NCBI GenBank assembly: GCA_002391385.1
Contig: DGEY01000040.1
Coordinates: forward strand, 2,175 to 41,035
Direction: 5' to 3'
Origin: Firmicutes bacterium UBA3914
Lineage (GTDB): Bacteria > Bacillota > Limnochordia > Darwinibacteriales > Darwinibacteriaceae
Length of the DNA stretch: 38,861 bases
This document shows, one piece after another, positions 30,429 to 36,735 of the stretch (positions are counted from its first letter, which is position 1; each line of letters opens with the position of its first letter). Below the pieces are notes generated by a model, which saw nothing but the letters and a program-made list of their open reading frames with translations, was not told the origin of the DNA and did no database searches. A program made the translations under genes and the position numbers.

Positions 30429-31544
30429 CTATTTTTCTCCCCCAAAGCCGCTGAGGAATTCCCTGGCAAACTCGGGGAGGCTGTCCTCCGCGATGGCGGC
30501 CCGGATCTCCTGCATCAGGCGGGTGAGGAAATGGAGGTTGTGGATGGTGGTGAGCCTGATACCCAAAACCTCATTGGCCTTGATCAGGTGGCGGATATAA
30601 GCCCGGGAGAAGTTCCGGCAGGTATAACACTGGCAGCCTTCCTCAATGGGCGTAAAATCCCTGGCGTAGGGCAGATTGCGGATGGGCAGATTACCCCGGC
30701 GGGTGATCACCATCCCGTGCCGGGCCAGGCGGGTCGGCCAGACGCAGTCAAACATATCCACGCCCCTGAGCACCCCCTCCACCAGGCAGTCCGGGGAACC
30801 GACCCCCATCAGGTAGCGGGGCTTTTCCCGGGGCAGGATGGGAACCAGATCATCCAGGACCTCGTACATAAGCTCCTTGGGCTCGCCAACGCTCAGGCCA
30901 CCGATACCGTAACCTGGAAAGTCCAGTTCCAGAAGCTCCAGCGCGCTTTCCCTGCGCAGATCCTTGTAGGTGCCGCCCTGGATGATGCCGAAGAGGGCCT
31001 GATCCTTTCTGGTGTGGGCCGCTTGACAGCGCTTGGCCCACCTGGTGGTGAGATCCTTGGATTCCCGTACATAGCTGCGATCCGCGGGGTAGGGCGCGCA
31101 TTCATCAAAGGCCATGATGATATCGGCTCCCAGTTCCATCTGGATTTCCATGGATTTTTCCGGGCTGATGAAATGCTTGGAGCCATCCAGGTGGCTGCGG
31201 AACTCCACCCCTTCCTCGGAAATGGTGCGCAGCGGGCTCAAACTGAACACCTGAAAACCACCGCTGTCGGTGAGGATGGGGCGCCGCCAGCCCATGAACT
31301 CGTGCAGCCCCCCAGCCTGGGCCACCACATCGCTGCCTGGGCGCAGGTAGAGATGATAGGTATTGCTGAGGATGATCTCCACATCCAGTTCTTCCAGCTC
31401 ATGGGGGGTCATGGTCTTCACCGTGGCCTGGGTACCCACGGGCATAAAGACCGGCGTTTCCACCACGCCGTGGGGCGTTTCCAGACGCCCAAGGCGCGCC
31501 CTGCTCCCCTTACATTCATGCGTTACTGTAAAGCGTACTGCCAC
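30429..31544 (-). CDS. tgt: Queuine tRNA-ribosyltransferase (tRNA-guanine transglycosylase)
   Basis: I use the GTG at 31544 (371 residues, start MAVRFTVTHECKGSRARLG) because GAAGGGAG lies 7 nt upstream; longer frames would overlap queA. The TIM-barrel enzyme has the general acid/base D93 in I-L-T-D-S-G-G-F-Q-V-F, the nucleophile region F-D-C-V-W-P-T-R-L-A-R-H-G and the zinc site C-x-C-x2-C with a later histidine. It exchanges guanine-34 for preQ1 in GUN-anticodon tRNAs. The gene starts 13 bp after the queA stop, so it is in the same operon. Confidence 0.97.
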   Translation of the reverse strand: MAVRFTVTHECKGSRARLGRLETPHGVVETPVFMPVGTQATVKTMTPHELEELDVEIILSNTYHLYLRPGSDVVAQAGGLHEFMGWRRPILTDSGGFQVFSLSPLRTISEEGVEFRSHLDGSKHFISPEKSMEIQMELGADIIMAFDECAPYPADRSYVRESKDLTTRWAKRCQAAHTRKDQALFGIIQGGTYKDLRRESALELLELDFPGYGIGGLSVGEPKELMYEVLDDLVPILPREKPRYLMGVGSPDCLVEGVLRGVDMFDCVWPTRLARHGMVITRRGNLPIRNLPYARDFTPIEEGCQCYTCRNFSRAYIRHLIKANEVLGIRLTTIHNLHFLTRLMQEIRAAIAEDSLPEFAREFLSGFGGEK

Positions 31545-31557
31545 AAAATTACTCCCT

Positions 31558-32580
31558 TCACAAAAGCAGCATGCTGTCCCCAAAACTAAAAAAGCGGTAG
31601 CGCTGGGCAATGGCATGGTTATAGGCACGGAAAATAGTTTCCCGGTCTGCGAAGGCGCAGACCAGCATGAGCAGGGTGGATTTGGGCAGATGGAAATTGG
31701 TAATCAGGGCATCTACCACCTTAAACCGATATCCGGGGTAGATAAAGATATCAGTCCAACCGGAACCAGCGTGCACCTTGCCCCCTTCATCGGCCAGGGT
31801 TTCCAGCACCCGTACGGAAGTTGTGCCCACGGCAATCACCCGGCCGCCCGCCCGCCTGCGGTCGTTGATCACGGCGACGCTCTGCGCGCTCAGTTCAAAG
31901 AACTCCTCGTGCATCACGTGCTCCTCAATCTGCGCCGCCTGCACAGGCCGGAAGGTCCCCAGCCCCACATGGAGCGTGAGGGGCACCACCGCCACACCCA
32001 GCTGCTCAACTTGCGCCAGCAGCTCAGGGGTGAAATGCAGACCAGCGGTGGGAGCCGCCACCGAACCGGAATGCTTGGCATAGACCGTCTGATACCGCTC
32101 GGGGTCGGCCAGTTTCTCGTGGATGTAGGGGGGCAGCGGGGTTTCCCCCAGCTCCTCCAGGATCGAGTCAAAATCCCCTGCATACTTGAACTGGACCAGA
32201 CGCCCCCCACTGGGGGTGTTCTCCAAAACCTCACAGCTTAAGCTGGGCGAGAACTCGATTTCCGCGCCCACGCGGGCCTTTTTCCCGGGCCTAACCAAAA
32301 CTTCCCATCTGCCTTCGCCGTAGGGGCGCAAAAGCAGGATTTCCACCGGCCCGGACCGCCGTTTGTTCTTCCCCCAAAGCCTGGCGGGGAGAACCCTGGA
32401 GTCGTTGATTACCAGCACATCCCAGGGACGCAGATAGTCCACAAGGTCAGCAAACTGCCTATCGACAAGCTCTCCGGTATCTCTGTGCACCACCAAAAGC
32501 CGGGAGGCATCCCGTACCTCCAAGGGCTTTTGGGCAATGAGTTCCGGAGGCAGGTTAAAGTCAAAATCCTCTACTCTCAT
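31558..32580 (-). CDS. queA: S-adenosylmethionine:tRNA ribosyltransferase-isomerase
   Basis: The 340-residue protein has QueA blocks in order: DFDFNLPPELIAQKPLE, VINDSRVLPARLWG, VAAPTAGLHFTPELL, HVGLGTFRPV and LITNFHLPKSTLLMLVCAF. QueA moves the ribosyl part of SAM onto preQ1-34 to make epoxyqueuosine, the step after Tgt. The ATG at 32580 has no strong ribosome site and lies 8 bp after the rsgI stop, which suggests coupling. ruvAB, the usual upstream neighbours, are absent here. Confidence 0.97.
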   Translation of the reverse strand: MRVEDFDFNLPPELIAQKPLEVRDASRLLVVHRDTGELVDRQFADLVDYLRPWDVLVINDSRVLPARLWGKNKRRSGPVEILLLRPYGEGRWEVLVRPGKKARVGAEIEFSPSLSCEVLENTPSGGRLVQFKYAGDFDSILEELGETPLPPYIHEKLADPERYQTVYAKHSGSVAAPTAGLHFTPELLAQVEQLGVAVVPLTLHVGLGTFRPVQAAQIEEHVMHEEFFELSAQSVAVINDRRRAGGRVIAVGTTSVRVLETLADEGGKVHAGSGWTDIFIYPGYRFKVVDALITNFHLPKSTLLMLVCAFADRETIFRAYNHAIAQRYRFFSFGDSMLLL

Positions 32581-32588
32581 CGGTTAGT

Positions 32589-33464
32589 CTAGTATTCTCC
32601 TTTGACTGCTGCAATGGGAAAGCTCACGTTGTAGATGCTGCTGGGCAGCGTCTCCGCGGCCTGCCTGGTCCACCTGGTGGGGGTCAGGGCCGGCTTGAGG
32701 GGCTCCATCACCCGTTGAGCCACGGTGGCCTCCGCGAGCTGGCTTACCGTTTCTTCCACTTCCGGCGGGTCGGTCATGGTCAATCTGGTCTCGATGCGCA
32801 GAGGCACAACAGGCGCATTAGGCCTCTGGATGGCCAGATACCTGCCGGGCGCGATGCCCGCCAGTTTGGCTTCGGTCTGGAAGGAACGGGGCACTTCCCA
32901 AATGCGCACCTGAGCCAGCTGCGCTCCCCGCAGGGCAGCCAGTACCTCCCGCTCCAGCTCTGTGTACATCCCTTCACCCTTTTCGGTGATGGCTGCGGCG
33001 CTGCCCTCCAGGGCGGCCACGGTCACAACCGCTTCCCGGCCGCCGGTCCTGGCGGCAATGGTCTTAAGCGCGGCGGTTAAGTCAGCTCCCACCACATCCA
33101 GATCCATCACCAAGTCCCTGCCGCTGCGGTTCAGCCCTTCCACACCCACAACTTTGCGGTCGGCGCTGACCAGCAGCTCAACACTGGAATCCACATCAAG
33201 AGTGATGGTGAAGGCGGGCACAGCCGGCTGCGGCGGCACGAGGCGTTCGCTGATCATGGGCCAGCTGCCCACCAAGGCCAGAAACAACACCGCGGCGGCC
33301 GCCAGCTGCCAGACGCTGAGACGTTCTCTGCGGGGAGTATAGCGGATTTCCTGCCCCACTTGAACATGCTTGCGCAAAGGGACCTTGAGAAACTCTCCGC
33401 TGGGAGTCATGATAATCACTTTATTTTTCGGAGCGATCTCCACAACAATCCCTCTATGTCTCAC
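32589..33464 (-). CDS. rsgI: Anti-sigma-I factor RsgI (short form)
   Basis: A 291-residue protein. Residues 1-45 form the RsgI N-terminal domain (R-H-R-G-I-V-V-E-I-A-P-K-N-K-V-I-I-M-T-P) that binds SigI; one membrane helix lies at about 52-70. The extracellular part begins FTITLDVDSSVELLVSADRKVVGVEGLN, matching the RsgI mid-domain. The Asn-Pro at the reported autoproteolysis point is replaced here by D92-S93. No carbohydrate-binding or other sensory module follows, unlike cellulosome RsgIs. The GTG start follows AAGGAGG. It lies 18 bp after sigI, forming the usual sigma/anti-sigma pair. Confidence 0.88.
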   Translation of the reverse strand: MRHRGIVVEIAPKNKVIIMTPSGEFLKVPLRKHVQVGQEIRYTPRRERLSVWQLAAAAVLFLALVGSWPMISERLVPPQPAVPAFTITLDVDSSVELLVSADRKVVGVEGLNRSGRDLVMDLDVVGADLTAALKTIAARTGGREAVVTVAALEGSAAAITEKGEGMYTELEREVLAALRGAQLAQVRIWEVPRSFQTEAKLAGIAPGRYLAIQRPNAPVVPLRIETRLTMTDPPEVEETVSQLAEATVAQRVMEPLKPALTPTRWTRQAAETLPSSIYNVSFPIAAVKGEY

Positions 33465-33482
33465 CTTCGGTCCACCTCCTTT

Positions 33483-34229
33483 TCACTCCGGTCGATTCAG
33501 ATATTCCTGCAGATGGTAGAAGTCGCCAATCAGAATCAAGGCCAGGGTAATTATGTACTTCCTCTGCCTCTCCAGGGTTTTGCGGCTCACCTTGACCCGG
33601 GCCTCCAGCTCCTTGAGGGGCAGGGATTTCTTCCGGGTCAAATAGGCCAAAAGCTCTGGATCGCTGATCAGCGTCCTGGCCACCTGGAGGGCCCGTTCCC
33701 GGGCGTCTTGATGCTTCGGCGATATTTTAACCAATTCCGAAAAGCGAATGCCGTAGTGGCTGAGCAGCTGGTCTAGGCGGAAGATCTCCTCCCGCCGCTG
33801 TTCCGTTTCTTCCTGGATCTGCAGTACGGTGTGGGCTTCTTTGGATTCGATCTTCTGCAGGATGCCATCTTCGTTGTCGTCGCTTTCAAAGGCGGAGATG
33901 GGGATCTCCTCGGACTTCTTACTCTGCCGCCGGAAGTAATCAACCATGCGCCGTTTGACCACTATCTCTGCAAAGCTGAGAAAGGACGCTCCCCCGGTGC
34001 TGTCGAAGGAATCAATGGCCTCGTTAAAGGCGATCATGGCTATGGATGCCTCATCATCGCGGCCCAGCACCAGGTACTTGCGGCAGCAGTTGGAAGCCAC
34101 CCGGAGGTAAAACGGGCGGTAATCTTGCAGAATCTGCTCGCGGGCGTACATATCGCCTGCCTGGGCCCTGGCGACCAATTCTGTCAGTTGGCTTCGTTCA
34201 TCTGGTTTGTGGGCGTGCGTCGTGGTCAT
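33483..34229 (-). CDS. sigI: RNA polymerase sigma factor SigI
   Basis: This 248-residue sigma-70-family factor matches the SigI group: region 2 has ILQDYRPFYLRVASNCCRKYL and the conserved D-D-E-A-S-I-A-M-I-A-F-N-E-A-I-D-S-F followed by FLSFAEIVVKRRMVDYFRR. A helix-turn-helix lies near the C-terminus (LKELEARVKVSRKTLERQRKYI). SigI handles heat or envelope stress in Bacillus and polysaccharide-degrading genes in clostridia. AAGGGAGG precedes the ATG, 52 bp after era. A possible SigI-type promoter (AACCCTC and CGAA) lies in that gap, suggesting autoregulation, but the match is weak. Confidence 0.93.
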   Translation of the reverse strand: MTTTHAHKPDERSQLTELVARAQAGDMYAREQILQDYRPFYLRVASNCCRKYLVLGRDDEASIAMIAFNEAIDSFDSTGGASFLSFAEIVVKRRMVDYFRRQSKKSEEIPISAFESDDNEDGILQKIESKEAHTVLQIQEETEQRREEIFRLDQLLSHYGIRFSELVKISPKHQDARERALQVARTLISDPELLAYLTRKKSLPLKELEARVKVSRKTLERQRKYIITLALILIGDFYHLQEYLNRPE

Positions 34230-34251
34230 GGCTGTACCTCCCTTGACAATT

Positions 34252-34281
34252 TTCGCTAACGGGCAACTAGGTATGAGGGTT
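34252..34281 (-). promoter_or_regulatory. Possible SigI-dependent promoter upstream of sigI
   Basis: In the 52-bp era-sigI gap the minus strand has AACCCTC (34281-34275) and CGAA (34255-34252) separated by 19 bp. SigI promoters are described as having a C-rich -35 and a CGAA -10; the C-run here is short and the spacing uncertain. Confidence 0.3.
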
Positions 34282-35172
34282 CTACTCGTAACCCAACTCC
34301 CGCAGGGCCCCCGGCTTGTTGCGCCAGTCTTTTTTCACCTTCACCCAAAGCTCCAGGTGGACCTGGGTGCCCAGGAGGCGTTCCATCTGCAGCCTGGCGC
34401 TTGTGCCCACTTCTTTCAGCATTCTGCCGCCGCGACCGATCACGATGCCCTTCTGGCTTTCCCGCTCCACATAGATGGTTGCCCGAATCCTCATCAGGTT
34501 TTTCTCCGGATCCTCTTTGATCTCCTCCACATCCACCGCTATGGAGTGGGGAACCTCCTGCTCGGTGCGGAGAAAGAGCTCTTCCCGGATGAATTCCGCC
34601 ACAATGAAGCGCTCCGGCTGATCCGAGAGCCAGTCATCTGGATAGTATTTAGGCCCTTCCGCCAGCCGTTCGACGATGAGCTCAATCAGCTCACCCAGGT
34701 TGGTGCCCTGCAGTGCGGACACCGCTAGGGCCGCGGCAAAGTCCCGCTTCTGCCCCGCCACGCGCAGAAAGGCCTCCTGCTCTCCAGGGGAGACCTGATC
34801 AGCTTTGTTGGCAACCAAGATGATGGGTTGTCTCACCGCGGCTAGTTCGCCTAGGATATGGTCGTCCGCTGCCGTCCAGCGCCCCGCTTCCACCAGCCAG
34901 AGAACCAAATCCACGTCTTCCAGGGCCTGAAAGGCGCTTTTCACCATGTACTCCCCCAGCTTGTGCAGGGGTTTGTGCAGTCCAGGAGTGTCCAAAAAGA
35001 CAATCTGGGCATGCTCCAGGGTCAAAACGCCCCTGATGGTGTTGCGGGTGGTCTGCGGTTTGTCCGAGACAATGGCCACCTTCTGCCCCAAAAGCGCGTT
35101 CATGAGGGTGGATTTGCCCACGTTCGGGCGGCCCACCACGGCCACGAAGCCAGACTTGAAACGTTCAGTCAT
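34282..35172 (-). CDS. era: GTPase Era
   Basis: The 296-residue protein starts with G1 G-R-P-N-V-G-K-S-T (14-22); D-T-P-G (G3) and N-K-A-D (G4) follow. The C-terminal KH domain contains the I-V-I-G-R-G-G loop in GIVIGRGGRMLKEVG. Era binds the 3' end of 16S rRNA and helps assemble the 30S subunit. Its ATG lies 8 bp inside the cdd gene. In most Firmicutes recO follows; here sigI does. Confidence 0.97.
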   Translation of the reverse strand: MTERFKSGFVAVVGRPNVGKSTLMNALLGQKVAIVSDKPQTTRNTIRGVLTLEHAQIVFLDTPGLHKPLHKLGEYMVKSAFQALEDVDLVLWLVEAGRWTAADDHILGELAAVRQPIILVANKADQVSPGEQEAFLRVAGQKRDFAAALAVSALQGTNLGELIELIVERLAEGPKYYPDDWLSDQPERFIVAEFIREELFLRTEQEVPHSIAVDVEEIKEDPEKNLMRIRATIYVERESQKGIVIGRGGRMLKEVGTSARLQMERLLGTQVHLELWVKVKKDWRNKPGALRELGYE

Positions 35173-35578
35173 GGCTGCCCCCCGACTCCAAATCCTTTGA
35201 AGTGAACGAGGCCGGCAGCAGCTCCGCCAGGCTTGTCTTCAGCACATCGCCCCGGAGATTACCCAGATAGATGGGCATCTGAGGGTCAAAGAACTCCGCC
35301 ATCACCTGCCGGCACACCCCGCAGGGGGTAACGGGTTCCTCCGTATCGGCCACCACCGCCAGGGCCTTGAACTCCCTAACCCCTTCCGAGACAGCCTTAA
35401 AGATGGCGGTGCGCTCCGCACAGTTCGTGGGGCTGAAGGCGGCGTTTTCGATATTGCAGCCAAGATAGATGCGCCCCTGGGCATCCAGGAGGGCCGCCCC
35501 CACCTTGAACTGCGAATAGGGTACATACGCCCGTTCCCGTGCCTGAACAGCCAGTTCCATCAGTTCCTTGTCCGTCAT
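35165..35578 (-). CDS. cdd: Cytidine deaminase
   Basis: The ATG at 35578 (137 residues) follows AGGAGAGG by about 8 nt; a GTG at 35587 would add three residues. Zinc ligands are C53 with catalytic E55 (T-N-C-A-E-R-T) and C86/C89 (P-C-G-V-C-R-Q). The size indicates the tetrameric form. It converts cytidine and deoxycytidine to uridines in salvage. The position between dgkA and era is conserved in Bacillus. Confidence 0.96.
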   Translation of the reverse strand: MTDKELMELAVQARERAYVPYSQFKVGAALLDAQGRIYLGCNIENAAFSPTNCAERTAIFKAVSEGVREFKALAVVADTEEPVTPCGVCRQVMAEFFDPQMPIYLGNLRGDVLKTSLAELLPASFTSKDLESGGSHD

Positions 35579-35593
35579 TGTGCACACCTCTCC

Positions 35594-36271
35594 TTAGTAG
35601 AATAGACGCAAAAAGATCAAGGCCAGGCCGCTCCCTAAAAGGGCACCGGCGGTAACTTCCCAAAGGTTGTGCATCTTGCCTTCGAGCCTGCTCTGGCCCA
35701 CCAAGAGGGCCAGGGCAAAACCGGCCACAACCGGCAGACCTCTGCTCACTTCCCCGATGATCACCGCCAGGGCGAAAGCCACCGCGGTGTGCAGAGAAGG
35801 CCGGCCCCTCCGGCGCGCACTGGCCTGCCAGCCCAAAACGGTGAAGATCACCGCGCCTAGGATCAGGACCACCAGGTACTCCAGGGGAAGCTGACTCCGC
35901 CAGAGCAGCTCGTCCAAGCGCAGCAGGTAGTCGATGAACACCAGATAACCCACGGCAGCCGCGGTGCAGGCCGCCACCAGCACGGCTCCGGCGGCGATGT
36001 TTTTGATGGTGCCCGCGAGGGGGTGGTAATCCGGGGTAATCAGGTCCACCACTTCTTCCACGACCGTGTTGAACAGCTCGGCCACCAGCACCAGTCCGAT
36101 GGTGAGCATCAGCCCCACCAGCTCTAGGCGGCCAACTCCCAGGGCCGCAGCGAAGATCACCACCAAAAGGCCCAAGAGCAGGTGGATGCGCATGTTCCGC
36201 TCCGAACGCACCACATGGACAATGCCCCGGAGCGCGTCGCTGAAGCTCATGAAGATGCTCCGCCTTTTCAC
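35594..36271 (-). CDS. dgkA: Undecaprenol kinase (DgkA family) fused to a PAP2-like phosphatase domain
   Basis: The GTG at 36271 (225 residues, starting VKRRSIFMSFSDALRGI) has GGGGAGAG upstream and lies 2 bp after the ybeY stop. Residues 1-120 are a DgkA-type kinase with three helices and the motif A-E-L-F-N-T-V-V-E-E-V-V-D. The second half has membrane helices and PAP2-like elements R-R-R-G-R-P-S-L-H-T and S-R-x5-H-x3-E. This divergence from the usual PSGH and final D means phosphatase activity is not certain. Such a fusion could phosphorylate and dephosphorylate undecaprenyl carriers. Confidence 0.88.
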   Translation of the reverse strand: MKRRSIFMSFSDALRGIVHVVRSERNMRIHLLLGLLVVIFAAALGVGRLELVGLMLTIGLVLVAELFNTVVEEVVDLITPDYHPLAGTIKNIAAGAVLVAACTAAAVGYLVFIDYLLRLDELLWRSQLPLEYLVVLILGAVIFTVLGWQASARRRGRPSLHTAVAFALAVIIGEVSRGLPVVAGFALALLVGQSRLEGKMHNLWEVTAGALLGSGLALIFLRLFY

Positions 36272-36273
36272 GC

Positions 36274-36735
36274 CTAATCTCTCCCCAAGCCCAGCTCCCT
36301 CAAGACCCTCTCTTCCCAAGCCCGCATTTCCCGCTGCTCCTCGTCGGTTTGGTGGTCGTGGCCCAAAAGGTGAAAAAACCCGTGAATGGCCAAGAAAGCC
36401 ACTTCGCGGGCCAGAGAATGACCGTACTCTTCCGCCTGGGCCCTGGCCCGTTCCAGGGAGATGACAATATCGCCCAGCATACGGGGGAGGCCCTCCAAGA
36501 ACACAAAGTCCTCATCCCCCTCCTGGGGAAAGGACAGCACATCGGTGGGGGCAAAAATGCCCCGGTAATGGCCGTTGAGGGAGGCGATGGTGTCGTCGTC
36601 CACAAAGGAAACGCTCACTTCCACCGGTTCCGCCAGGCCCTTAAGGCGCGCCGCCAGGGCGAATCCCCCTTTGATCAGTTCTTCAAAGGAAGTGGTATCT
36701 TGCTGGGGCAGTTCGTTATTGAAGAGGACTTCCAT
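36274..36735 (-). CDS. ybeY: Endoribonuclease YbeY (rRNA maturation factor)
   Basis: The 153-residue protein has the zinc motif H118-G-F-F-H122-x5-H128 in HGFFHLLGHDH, and the TDVLSFP and GDIVIS blocks ahead of it. YbeY takes part in 16S rRNA 3'-end processing and ribosome quality control. The ATG at 36735 overlaps the end of pgpH by 20 bp. The order pgpH-ybeY-dgkA-cdd-era matches B. subtilis yqfF-yqfG-dgkA-cdd-era. Confidence 0.96.
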   Translation of the reverse strand: MEVLFNNELPQQDTTSFEELIKGGFALAARLKGLAEPVEVSVSFVDDDTIASLNGHYRGIFAPTDVLSFPQEGDEDFVFLEGLPRMLGDIVISLERARAQAEEYGHSLAREVAFLAIHGFFHLLGHDHQTDEEQREMRAWEERVLRELGLGRD

